Notes under the pieces: generated by a model
Seen by the model: the letters and a program-made list of their open reading frames with translations, nothing else
Databases searched by the model: none
Told to the model about the DNA's origin: nothing
Shown: positions 1-8,550 of the stretch, one piece after another
Position numbering within the stretch: position 1 is the stretch's first letter
How the letters are laid out: each line of letters begins with the position of its first letter
Assembly: GCA_022009855.1 (NCBI GenBank)
Contig: CP091727.1
Location: forward strand, 992,001-1,056,000
DNA: 64,000 nucleotides
Direction of reading: 5' to 3'
From: Lentisphaeria bacterium
Lineage (GTDB): Bacteria; Verrucomicrobiota; Lentisphaeria; Victivallales; Victivallaceae
Position numbers and translations under genes: made by a program

Positions 1-755
1 CACGGCTGCAAGCTCGAAATGGGCGGGCAGGACCAGTGGGGGCAACATGGTCGCCGGAACCGAACTGGTCCGCCGCAAGAGCGGGAACGAGGTTCACTGC
101 ATGACCATTCCGCTGCTGATGAACAGCAGCGGGCAGAAGTTCGGCAAGACCTCCGGCGGGGCCAACGTCTGGCTCGACGTCAACCGCACCAGCGTGTTCG
201 ACTACTACCAGTTCTGGCGCAATTCCGACGACGCCCAGGTCGAGAAGCTGCTGCTCTACTTCAGCGCTCTGCCGATCGACGAGGTGAAGCGGCTCTGCGA
301 CCCGGCCGGGAACATCAACCGCGCCAAGGAGATCCTCGCCTACGAAGCGACCTGCCTCGCCCACGGGGAAGCCGCCGCGCGGGAAGCGTTCGTCACCGCG
401 GGAAGCCGGTTCGGATTCGCCGATCCGGAGCGGAAGATTCCCACGACCAGTTCGATCCTCTCGGTGGAACCGGTGCGGATCACCGCGGAGCTCCCGGTCG
501 CCGAAATCGATCCGGCGGAAATCGCCGGTCCGGAAGGCGTCACCGTCGCCCGGCTGCTGGTCCTCGCCGGACTCTGCAAAAGCAACAGCGACGGGCGGCG
601 GCTGATCCAGGGCGGCGCGGTTTCGATCGATGACCGGAAAATCACCGATCCGGTGGCGGCGGTTCGGAGCGCCGATTTCGGCGAAAACGGCCTGGTGCTC
701 CGCGCCGGCAAGAAAAAACTTTCGCCGGGCAGTGCTCAAACAGCAGGAGGGCTGA
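1..755 (+). CDS. tyrS: Tyrosyl-tRNA synthetase, C-terminal part (5' end outside window)
   Basis: Charges tRNA-Tyr in the cytoplasm. The first codons read HGCKLEMGGQDQWG, which matches the class I TyrRS region around the GGxDQWGN motif. It is followed by NRxSVFDYYQFWRN and the KMSKS-equivalent KFGKTSGG. The C-terminal part ends in an S4-like RNA-binding domain (VTVARLLVLAGLCKSNSDGRRLIQGGAV). The frame changes twice. A G5 run near 36-40 should be G4 to give DQWGNMVAG. An A6 run near 712-717 should be A5, which gives the natural tail FRRAVLKQQEG and a stop at 753-755. Both are single-base excesses in homopolymers and look like sequence errors. The gene enters from the left edge. Confidence 0.9.
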
Positions 756-851
756 GGGGGGCGGATCACCGGTCGGAGAAGGAATGCGGCACGGGAATGC
801 CGCCTTTGCGGCGGCGAATGAGAAAAATCCCGCTTTTTTCTGTGAAAAGTG

Positions 852-880
852 TTGAATATCCGCATTTTTGGCGCAATATT
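852..880 (+). promoter_or_regulatory. Putative sigma70-type promoter of the HU gene
   Basis: TTGAAT at 852-857 and AATATT at 875-880 are separated by 17 bp in an AT-rich stretch between the tyrS stop and the HU start. Spacing and composition fit a vegetative promoter. This is motif matching only. Confidence 0.4.
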
Positions 881-940
881 ATTAAAACGACATTGTTGAA
901 CATTGGAAACCAAACATAAGAGATTTCAGGAGAACAGAAA

Positions 941-1240
941 ATGACCAAGCGTGATCTGGTGGTTAAGATTGCACGGGAAACCGGTTTTATTCAGAACGAC
1001 GTTGCGGAAGTGGTCCAGAAGACGCTCGACTACATCGCCGAAGACCTGATCGCCGGCAACACCATCGAACTGCGCAACTTCGGCGTATTCGAGATCAAGG
1101 TCCGCAAGAGCCGCAAGGGGCGCAACCCCAACCAGCCGAAAAACGAAGTGATCATTCCGGAGCGGGCGGTCGTGAAGTTCCGCGCCGGCAAGGAGCTCAA
1201 GGAAGCGGTCGAAAAGCTCAACCCCGCCCAGTTCAAATAA
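941..1240 (+). CDS. HU/IHF-family DNA-binding protein
   Basis: A 99-residue histone-like protein that bends and compacts DNA as a dimer. It starts MTKRDLVVKIARETG and contains the family signature around residues 45-65 (IELRNFGVFEIKVRKSRKGRNP), where the conserved RNP tip of the beta arm inserts into the minor groove. A good ribosome-binding site (aggagaac) lies 6-8 bases before the ATG. The frame is intact, which contrasts with many neighbours. It is monocistronic, with a promoter-like sequence upstream and a strong hairpin terminator 25 bp downstream. HU cannot be told from IHF on sequence alone. Confidence 0.93.
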   Translation: MTKRDLVVKIARETGFIQNDVAEVVQKTLDYIAEDLIAGNTIELRNFGVFEIKVRKSRKGRNPNQPKNEVIIPERAVVKFRAGKELKEAVEKLNPAQFK

Positions 1241-1264
1241 GCTGGGTCGCGATGAGACAGTTAC

Positions 1265-1306
1265 ACGCCTGACGGAGAAATTCCTCGTCGGGCGTGGTTT
1301 ATTTTT
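1265..1306 (+). terminator. Rho-independent terminator after HU
   Basis: ACGCCTGACG (1265-1274) pairs with CGTCGGGCGT (1286-1295) over 10 bp with one G-U pair, around an 11-nt loop. It is followed by GGTTTATTTTT. Confidence 0.85.
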
Positions 1307-1368
1307 AACGGTCCGCTCCGGGCGCAGCTCCGCCGGACCGACGGCATCAACAACACGGGAACAGTTCC

Positions 1369-2626
1369 ATGGCAAACTTTGCCCCACCGCCGGGAACGGC
1401 GGATATCTTCGCGGCGGAGGCGCGGCGCTGGCGCACCCTTGAGAATACCGCCGCCTCGGTATTCTCCCGGTACGGCTACGGCGAACTGCGCACCCCCATT
1501 TTCGAATATACGGAAGTCTTTCAGCGCGGCCTCGGCGGCGAAACCGAGGTGGTTCAGAAAGAGATGTACACCTTCGAGGACCGCGGCGGACGCAGCCTCA
1601 CCCTCCGGCCGGAAGGCACCGCGGGCGTCATGCGCGCCCTCTCCAACACCGACGTCCTCAACGGCGTCGAACAGCGCGTCTACTACTGCGGGCCGATGTT
1701 CCGCGGCGAACGGCCCGCCGCCGGACGCCGCCGCCAGTTCCACCAGGTCGGCGTTGAAAACGTCGGCCGGGTTGCGCCGCTCATCGACGCCGAATGCATC
1801 GCCATGCTGATGGAGTTCCTGCGGGAGCTCGGCATCACCGATGCGAAACTGGCCATCAACACCCGCGGCGTCACCGCCGACCGCGGTCCGGCCGGAGAGC
1901 TGCTGCGCAACTACTTCGCAAAATACATCGACACCATGTGCGATGACTGCAAAGCCCGGCTCGAACGCAACGTCTGGCGCATTCTCGACTGCAAGCAGGA
2001 GGCGTGCCGCCAGGTGGTGGCCGGCGCGCCCGACTACGTGGCGAGCTTCAGCGACGAATCGCGCGCCTATTTCGACGAAGTGCAGGCCGCGCTCACCGCG
2101 CTGGGAATCCCCTTTACGGTTGATCCGCTGCTGGTGCGCGGGCTTGATTACTACGTGCACACCGTCTTCGAAGTGAGCCACGCCGGACTCGGCGCGCAGA
2201 CTGCGGTCGCCGGCGGAGGGCGCTACGAACTCTTCCTGCCCGGTCAGAACCGTCCGGTTCCCGGCGTCGGCTTCGCCGCCGGTATGGAACGGCTGTTGAT
2301 GGTGCGGGATGCGCTCAACCTCAATCCGCCCGGGGTCGATCCGGCCTCGTTTTATCTGGTCGGTCTGGGCGCCGCCGCCCGAATGGCCAATCTCAAGCTG
2401 GCGACCCGGCTCCGCCGCAGCGGGAATCACCGTCGCCCTCGAACTGGAGGAACGCTCCTTCAAGGCACAGCTTCGCAGTGCAAACAAATCCGGTGCGAGA
2501 TTCGCGGTCATCCGCGGAGACGCCGAGCTGGCAAAGGGGGTCGCCGTAGTCAAAAGCATGGCGGACGGGTCGCAAAACGAAATTCCGGAGGAAGAACTTT
2601 TCGACTTTCTCTGCAGCCGCCGGTAA
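1369..2626 (+). CDS. hisS: Histidyl-tRNA synthetase
   Basis: Class II aminoacyl-tRNA synthetase that loads histidine on tRNA-His. Motif 2 is visible as YYCGPMFRGERPAAGRRRQF, the histidine A motif as VRGLDYYVHTVFE, and motif 3 as GVGFAAGMERLLM. The glycine-rich VAGGGRYE lies before motif 3. The C-terminal anticodon-binding domain continues in another frame (ITVALELEERSFKAQLRSANKSGARFAVIRGD) and ends in EEELFDFLCSRR. The frame changes between about 2400 and 2425; removing one C in cgccgc restores RLRAAGITVALELEE. About 419 residues, normal for the family. It heads a hisS-adk-map-infA cluster on one strand. Confidence 0.93.
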
Positions 2627-2671
2627 TTTACCGGATTACCATATTCACAACTTTATCGATTGGGAAATATC

Positions 2672-3325
2672 ATGTTCAAACAGAAAAATCTGATCTTCAT
2701 CGGCGCTCCGGGCGCCGGGAAGGGAACCATCTCCGCCCTCATGCTCGCAAAGCAGCCGCTGGTACACATCTCCACCGGCGACCTGCTCCGTGATGAAATC
2801 AAACGCGACACCCAGCTCGGCCGCGAAGCCTCCACGCTGATGAAAGCGGGGAAACTCGTTCCCGACGAAGTGGTCGCCGGCATGGTCCGCGCCCGCCTCG
2901 GCCAGCCGGACTGCCGAAAAGAGGGTTTCATCCTCGACGGCTTCCCGCGCACCATCCGGCAGGCGGAACTCCTGGCCGACGCGCTCCGCGAACTCGGTAC
3001 GCAGCTCGACCGGGTGGTCTACCTCAAGGTGGATGACGAACTTCTGCTCCAGCGGCTGACCGCCCGGCAGAACTGCCGCAAGTGCGGAGCGATCTACAAC
3101 AAGCTCTTCCAGCCCTCGAAGAAGGAGAACGTCTGTGACAAGTGCGGCGGAGAACTCTTCCAGCGGCCCGACGACTCGCTCGAAACCGCAAAATCCCGCC
3201 TCGAAGTCTTCTACCGGCAAACCCAGCCGCTGATCGACTACTACGACAAACTCGGACTTCTCCTCACCATCACCGAAACCGACAAGGAGAAGATCATGGC
3301 GACGCTCGAAAAGGAGCTCGCGTAA
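2672..3325 (+). CDS. adk: Adenylate kinase (zinc-lid type)
   Basis: Converts AMP and ATP to two ADP. The P-loop GAPGAGKGT sits at residues 9-17, followed by STGDLLR and the DGFPRT signature. The lid carries a four-cysteine zinc site (CRKCGAIYN ... CDKCGGELF), typical of long adenylate kinases with a structural zinc. I chose ATG 2672 (MFKQKNLIF) because the P-loop then sits at the usual distance; ATG 2660 in the same frame would add four residues. The frame is intact at 217 residues. It is followed by map after 3 bp. Confidence 0.95.
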   Translation: MFKQKNLIFIGAPGAGKGTISALMLAKQPLVHISTGDLLRDEIKRDTQLGREASTLMKAGKLVPDEVVAGMVRARLGQPDCRKEGFILDGFPRTIRQAELLADALRELGTQLDRVVYLKVDDELLLQRLTARQNCRKCGAIYNKLFQPSKKENVCDKCGGELFQRPDDSLETAKSRLEVFYRQTQPLIDYYDKLGLLLTITETDKEKIMATLEKELA

Positions 3326-3328
3326 ATC

Positions 3329-4099
3329 ATGTCGCGCAATCAGGTCATTCATACGGCGGATGAGATCGCCCGGATCCGCCGCGCGGCGCAGCTCACCGCG
3401 CAGGTCCGCGACTCCGTCGCCAGACTGGCGAAACCCGGAATGACTACTTTTGATCTCGACCAGCTCGCAGGGGAACTCATCCGCGAGACCGGCGGCAAAA
3501 GCGCGTTTCTCGGCTACCGGGGCTATCCCGGCAACATATGCATCTCGGTCAACGACGAGGTGGTGCACGGCATCGCCCGTCCCGACCGCATTCTTCTGCC
3601 CACCGACATCGTCAGCATCGACGTGGGGGTTGAAATCGACGGCGGCATCGGCGACACCGCCCTCACCTTCGGGTTCGGGGAACCCAACGAGGAGATCGCC
3701 CGGCTGCTCAAGGGAACCCGGCAGGCGCTGATGGACGGCATCGCCCAGGCGAAGCGCGGCCACTACATCTCCCACATCAGTCACGCGGTCGAAATGACCG
3801 CGAAGAAATACCGCCTCGGCGTGGTCCGGGAATATGTCGGCCACGGCTGCGGCACCCGGCTCCACGAGCCTCCGGAAGTGCCGAATTTCGTCGGCTTCGG
3901 GCGCGGCGCACAGCTGGTGCCCGGCATGGTCATCTGCATCGAACCGATGCTCAACCTCGGCACAGCACGGGTGAACACCGATTCCCACGATCACTGGACG
4001 GTCAGGACCGCGGACGGTTCCTGCTCCGCCCATTTCGAGCATCAGGTATTGATAACAGAAAACGAACCGGAGATTTTAACGTGGCCAAAGACGATGTAA
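3329..4099 (+). CDS. map: Methionine aminopeptidase, type I
   Basis: Removes the initiator methionine from nascent proteins. The five metal ligands are recognisable: Asp in SIDVGVEID, Asp in GIGDTALTF, His in YVGHGCGTRLHEPP, Glu in CIEPML and Glu in HFEHQVLI. The frame is intact at 256 residues, the usual type I length. The gene starts 3 bp after adk, and its last 19 bp overlap infA, so translation is probably coupled. The adk-map-infA order is the classic tail of the spc ribosomal operon, here found next to hisS instead. Confidence 0.95.
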   Translation: MSRNQVIHTADEIARIRRAAQLTAQVRDSVARLAKPGMTTFDLDQLAGELIRETGGKSAFLGYRGYPGNICISVNDEVVHGIARPDRILLPTDIVSIDVGVEIDGGIGDTALTFGFGEPNEEIARLLKGTRQALMDGIAQAKRGHYISHISHAVEMTAKKYRLGVVREYVGHGCGTRLHEPPEVPNFVGFGRGAQLVPGMVICIEPMLNLGTARVNTDSHDHWTVRTADGSCSAHFEHQVLITENEPEILTWPKTM

Positions 4100-4299
4100 T
4101 CAGAATCGAGGGAGTGGTCAAAGAGCTGCTTCCGAATACGATGTTCAAAGTGGAAATTCAGACCGGGCATACGGTGAACGCGCACATTTCGGGCAAGATG
4201 CGGATGAATTTCATCCGTATCCTTCCCGGAGATGCGGTGACGCTGGAGATGTCCCCGTACGACCTCACGAAGGGGCGCATCGTATTCCGCAAGAAGTGA
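4081..4299 (+). CDS. infA: Translation initiation factor IF-1
   Basis: A 72-residue OB-fold factor that binds the 30S A site during initiation. The sequence AKDDVIRIEGVVKELLPNTMF ... GKMRMNFIRILPGDAVTLEMSPYDLTKGRI is diagnostic. It starts with GTG at 4081 inside the 3' end of map. The frame is intact. Confidence 0.96.
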   Translation: MAKDDVIRIEGVVKELLPNTMFKVEIQTGHTVNAHISGKMRMNFIRILPGDAVTLEMSPYDLTKGRIVFRKK

Positions 4300-4337
4300 C
4301 ACATCATTATTACACAGCAGAGAGGAAGAGTTTTCAA

Positions 4338-5541
4338 ATGAAGATCCTGGTCATCAATGCCGGCAGCAGCTCAATGAAGTTCACGCTGTTTTCGATGGCG
4401 AACGACACGGTTCTGGCCAAGGGGCAGTTTGAACGTCTCGGCACCGACAAGCCGAACATGATCTACAAGCGTGCCGACGGCTTCAAGTTCGAAGGAGTGA
4501 TTCCGGTGAAGGACCATGTGGAGGCGGTCCGCGAGATCTGTGCCAAGCTGGTCGATCCGCAGCACGGCGTCATCAAGAGTCTCAGTGAAATCTCCGCTAT
4601 CGGCCACCGTGTCCTGCTCGGCGGCGAGAAGATCACCCGCCCGGTCAAGGTCGACGATGGCGTCAAGGAGATCATCCGGGAGTACATTCCGCTCGGTCCG
4701 CTCCACAACCCGGCCAACCTCGCCGGCATCGAGGCCTGCGAAGCGGCCATGCCCGGCGTGCCCAACGTCGCGGTGTTCGACACTCAGTTTCACCAGACCA
4801 TGCCGCCGGAAGCCTACCTCTATGCGATTCCCTATGAGTTCTACCAGAAGTACGGCATCCGCAAATACGGATACCATGGTACGAGCCACCACTATGTGAC
4901 GCTGGCCACCGCACGCTTCCTCGGCAAAAACCGGAAGATGTGACGCTGATCACCTGCCACCTCGGCAACGGATGCAGCATGGCCGCGATCAAGAATGGGA
5001 AGGTGATCGACACCTCGATGGGACTCACCCCGCTCGAAGGGCTGATGATGGGAACCCGTTCCGGCGACCTCGATCCGGCGGCGGTGATCCGGCTGATCGA
5101 TCTCGGCTTCTCCACCAAGGAGGTCGATACGATCCTCAACAAGAAATCCGGCCTCTACGGCGTCGGCGGCATCGGCTCCGGCGACATGCGCGACAACATC
5201 AACGCCGCCGCCGCGGGCAACGAGCAGGCGGAGCTGGCGCTCAAGATGTTCGCCCGCCGTGTCATCAAGTACATCGGCTCCTACTATGTGCTGCTCGGCG
5301 GTGCGGACGCGGTGGTGTTCACCGGCGGCGTCGGCGAATACTCCGTGCCGATGCGCAAGCGGATCATGAACGGCATCACCGCCCTGGGCATCAAACTGGA
5401 CGACAAGCGCAACGAAGCCTGCTCCGGCAGTGGGGGATCATCTCCACCGATGACAGCAGCTTCAAGGCGATCGTCATGCCCACCAACGAAGAGCTGATGA
5501 TCGCGATGAGCACGGTCGACACGCTCGGGCTGAAAAAATAA
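4338..5541 (+). CDS. ackA: Acetate kinase
   Basis: Interconverts acetyl phosphate plus ADP and acetate plus ATP, the substrate-level ATP step of mixed-acid fermentation. It starts MKILVINAGSSSMKF (the acetokinase N signature) at ATG 4338 after agaggaag. HRVLLGGE, YGYHGTSHHYV, CHLGNGCSM, GTRSGDLDP and FTGGVGE follow in the family order. Two frame changes occur. Near 4932 one C is missing, so GKNPEDVTLITCHLG breaks. Near 5432 one base is missing before QWGIISTDDSSF. Once these are corrected the protein is about 400 residues, as expected. It lies directly upstream of pta, so the two form the acetate branch. Confidence 0.93.
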
Positions 5542-5552
5542 CGATAGCACCG

Positions 5553-5575
5553 GCGGCTTCCCGCGCGGGAGCCGC
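5553..5575 (+). other. Hairpin between ackA and pta
   Basis: GCGGCTTCCCG and CGGGAGCCGC form a GC stem of about 10 bp with one bulged T. No T tract follows, so this looks like an mRNA processing or stability element, not a terminator. Confidence 0.45.
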
Positions 5576-5597
5576 TTCAAACGGAAAGGATGGAAAA

Positions 5598-6608
5598 ATG
5601 TCTGTTCTGAACACGTTGAAAGAACGCGCCCGCAAAGGCGCCAAAGTGATCGTTCTGCCGGAGGGGCAGGATCCCCGCGTCGTCGCCGCCGCCTCCAAAG
5701 CGGTCGCCGAACAGGTGGTCTCCCGGATTATCGTCCTGGGCACCGAGGCTGAAATTTCCGACGCCTGCGCCAAAGCCGGCGTCGCGGAACGCAAGTTTGA
5801 AACGCTCGACTATCTCGCCAGTCCGCTGATGCAGGAGTTCGTCGAAGAGTTCACCGAGATGCGCAAGGCCAAGGGAATGACTCCGGAAAAAGCCGCGCAG
5901 ACCATGAAGAGCCGGATCTACTTCGGCGCGATGATGTGCCGCCGCGGCATGGCCGACGGCCTGGTCGCGGGGAGCATCGCCTCCACCGCCGACATGCTCC
6001 GCGCCGCCTTCCACTGCATCGGAACCGCGCCCGGAATGAAGATCGCCAGCAGCACCTTCGTCATGGACCTCAAGACCCCCGCTCCCGCCGGCGACAACGT
6101 TCTGCTCTTCGCCGACTGCGGCGTCAATCCGAATCCCGATGCCGGCCAGCTGGTGGACATCGCGCTGGCGACGGCGGCAACCTATCGATCGCTGCTCGGC
6201 GGCACGCCGAAGATTGCTTTCCTCTCCTTCTCGACCCGCAACAGCGCCGACCATGAAATTCTCAACAAGGTCAAAGAGGCCGCGGCAATGATGAAGGCCA
6301 AGGTGGAAGCGGAGAAACTGGATATCCTCTGCGACGGAGAATTGCAGGCGGATGCCGCGCTGGTTCCCTCGGTCGCCGCGGCGAAGGCGCCCGGCAGCCC
6401 GCTCGGCGGCGCCGCCAATATCCTGATCTTCCCCGATCTCAACGCCGGAAACATCGGATACAAGCTCGTCCAGCGTCTGGCCCACGCCGACGCTTACGGC
6501 CCGATCCTGCAGGGTCTGGCCAAGCCGCTCAACGACCTCTCCCGCGGCTGCAACGCCGACGACATCTTCGGACAGATCATCATCACCGCCTGTCAGGCCT
6601 GTCGCTGA
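5598..6608 (+). CDS. pta: Phosphate acetyltransferase
   Basis: Transfers acetyl between CoA and phosphate, paired with ackA for acetate and ATP formation. The 336 residues cover only the catalytic PTA_PTB domain, the short form without the DRTGG or AAA extension. Motifs include KVIVLPEGQDPRVV, MMCRRGMADGLVAGS, FADCGVNPNPDAGQL and FPDLNAGNIGYKLVQRL. The frame is intact. The RBS ggaaagg is 8 bp upstream and a terminator follows 24 bp after the stop. Confidence 0.95.
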   Translation: MSVLNTLKERARKGAKVIVLPEGQDPRVVAAASKAVAEQVVSRIIVLGTEAEISDACAKAGVAERKFETLDYLASPLMQEFVEEFTEMRKAKGMTPEKAAQTMKSRIYFGAMMCRRGMADGLVAGSIASTADMLRAAFHCIGTAPGMKIASSTFVMDLKTPAPAGDNVLLFADCGVNPNPDAGQLVDIALATAATYRSLLGGTPKIAFLSFSTRNSADHEILNKVKEAAAMMKAKVEAEKLDILCDGELQADAALVPSVAAAKAPGSPLGGAANILIFPDLNAGNIGYKLVQRLAHADAYGPILQGLAKPLNDLSRGCNADDIFGQIIITACQACR

Positions 6609-6631
6609 CGCAGACGCGCAGAAACTAGAAA

Positions 6632-6668
6632 GGGGTATCGGAATCACTTCCGACACCCCGTTTTTTTT
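6632..6668 (+). terminator. Rho-independent terminator after pta
   Basis: GGGGTATCGGA pairs with TCCGACACCCC around a short loop, and T8 follows at 6661-6668. Confidence 0.9.
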
Positions 6669-6684
6669 AACCGTTTCGCAAGGA

Positions 6685-7347
6685 TCAGTGGCCGATCGTG
6701 TGCGGCGGCAGCGGCAGACGCTTCCACGCGGCGTGGTGAACCGGCTTCCCCTCCGCCAGCCAGCGCTCTTCGAAATCACTCCGGACATCGGCGATATCGG
6801 CGATCGCTTCCGGAGCCTCCGCAAAGAGCTGCGATGCGGCGATGACCCGCCCCACGGCGTCGCAGTAGGCCTCGTCGTCGCTGGAAAAGTGAAAGATTCC
6901 TTCCGGCTTGAGCACCCGGTGCAGCTGGGCGGTGAAGTCACTCGCCAGCAGCCGGTGCCCGCGGTGACGCCCCTTCGGCCAGGGATCGGGGCAGAGCAGA
7001 TGGATGCGGTCCAGCGCCCCGTCCGGAAACGAGAATCCGACCAGAAACCGCGCCTCGGAACGCAGCAGCGTCAAATTCTCCAGCTTCATCCGGTGCATCC
7101 GCCGGACCAGCTTGCGCAGCCGCCCGATCATCACGTCGGCAGCCAGAATCGTCCGTTCCGGATACCGTTTCGCCAGTTCGGCGGTAAAGCTGCCGACGCC
7201 GCAGCCAAGGTCGAGCTCAACCACGGACCGCCTCAAAAGAATCTCCGTCGGAAACAGTTCATAAACTCCGGTGAGAAACCGGACCTCCCGATCCTCAGGA
7301 TGGCCGCCCGCCCGCCCGTTCAGATTGCATCCCGCTGCTGTGCCCAC
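6685..7347 (-). CDS. trmB: tRNA (guanine-N7-)-methyltransferase
   Basis: Methylates G46 of tRNA using S-adenosylmethionine. The SAM site is VVELDLGCGVGSFTAELAKRYP. The TrmB-specific motif CPDPWPKGRHRGHRLL binds tRNA and guanine, and FHFSSDDEAYCD follows. As written, the start is a GTG at 7347 inside the end of rdgC. An ATG at 7330, overlapping the rdgC stop (ATGCAATCTGA), would fit better if the repetitive GGGCGGGCGGGCGG stretch has lost or gained a base. It is co-directional and overlapping with rdgC. Confidence 0.92.
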   Translation of the reverse strand: MGTAAGCNLNGRAGGHPEDREVRFLTGVYELFPTEILLRRSVVELDLGCGVGSFTAELAKRYPERTILAADVMIGRLRKLVRRMHRMKLENLTLLRSEARFLVGFSFPDGALDRIHLLCPDPWPKGRHRGHRLLASDFTAQLHRVLKPEGIFHFSSDDEAYCDAVGRVIAASQLFAEAPEAIADIADVRSDFEERWLAEGKPVHHAAWKRLPLPPHTIGH

Positions 7348-8410
7348 TCGCGAATCTCCTTTTCAAACGCGGGGAATTCCATGCCGAGCATCACGTCGGC
7401 AAACTTCCGGAAGTAACTGCTGATCGCCTCGCGGAAAATCGACAAATTCAGCACCCGCTCCGCAAAAACCTCGTCATCGTTGGTCAGAGCATCCCCCTCA
7501 GGAAGTTTGAAGGAGCTGAACGCAAACTGATCGGCGTCGAAGGTGCCGCTCCAGATCTGATTGGCGCGGGTCAGCGTCAGTTTGGCTTTCTTGAGCTTCT
7601 TGCCTACGGCGATCGCCGCCTTGGCTTCAGCGCTCCGCAGGGGCTGTCCCCCCTTCTTGATCGTGGTTTCGCCCGATCCCTGCGCTTCATCGCCGATGAA
7701 AACCAACGGCGCCTCGATCATCAGATCAAATTCGCCGTACTGCGGGTGTTCCAGCTTGCCGACGGTCTCGCTGTAGAACCAGAGCCACATCAGAAAGTCC
7801 CGCCCGGTCACCGGCTCGGGATCAGGACGCCCGCCAATGGTCAGCACGGGGAAACTCGCCGCCGTCGACTGGAAGAGCCGCTCCAGCAGCACGCCTGGCG
7901 TCAGCTGGACCGGCTCAACCTTGGTGGTCTGGTAGAACTGTTCGATGAAAAGGTCCAGCTGGGTCCGGCTGGAAGCGCCGACATAGAGCAATTTCTCGTG
8001 CGGCTCGTAGACCATCGGGATGCCGGAGAGAGCCGGCGGCATCTTCAAAATGTACTTCTCGATCGCCTCCTCCCGAATCTGTTTCTTGACCTTGCCGGAA
8101 ACGTATTCGAGGTTGTTGGCTCGCATGTAGGCCTGCTCCTCGCGCTTGCAGACCGCGTTCAGCAGCGAAGCGGGCATCTTTCGGACCGCCTGCCGAAGCA
8201 TCAGAAAGTAACTGCCGCCGAGCTGAGCCGACGCCTCATCGATCGCAGTGTCGAGCAGGTGGTGGCCGGTAACCCAGCCGATCTGCGGCTCCTGCGTCAC
8301 CGAATCGAGCGATCCGGCCTTCTTCGCAGCAAACAATTCCAGAAAATTCTCCGGGAGTTCCCCGGCACGTCGAACATCGTAAAAGCAAAGGATCCACGGT
8401 CAAACGGCAT
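7320..8410 (-). CDS. rdgC: RdgC-like recombination-associated protein
   Basis: RdgC proteins bind duplex DNA as ring dimers and limit RecA-driven recombination. The reconstructed protein starts MPFDRGSFAFTMFDVPGELPE at ATG 8410, preceded by gagagag. It then has the family-like QEPQIGWVTGHHLLD, KVKKQIREEAIEKYILKMPPALS and KLLYVGASSRTQLDLFIEQF. One G is missing from the ggggaa run near 8360, which shifts the first 24 codons out of frame. About 363 residues, somewhat longer than the 303-residue enterobacterial protein. The similarity is at pattern level. The next gene is trmB, overlapping at its 3' end. Confidence 0.75.
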
Positions 8411-8493
8411 CTCTCTCTACCCCATCTCTACATGTTGGATAAATTCGGACTGGTAATATAACGGCGAAAGTAAACGATTTCAATCCGTCAAAA

Positions 8494-8538
8494 CAAAAAA
8501 AGACGCGCAGCTCTCCCGCTGCCGGGAGACTGCGCGCC
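8494..8538 (-). terminator. Rho-independent terminator of the TRKTV-repeat gene
   Basis: On the minus strand a GC-rich stem of about 15 bp (GCGCGCAGTCTCCCG with its complement) is followed by TTTTTTT at 8500-8494. It lies just after the stop at 8551. Confidence 0.85.
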
Positions 8539-8550
8539 GACCACTCTTCC

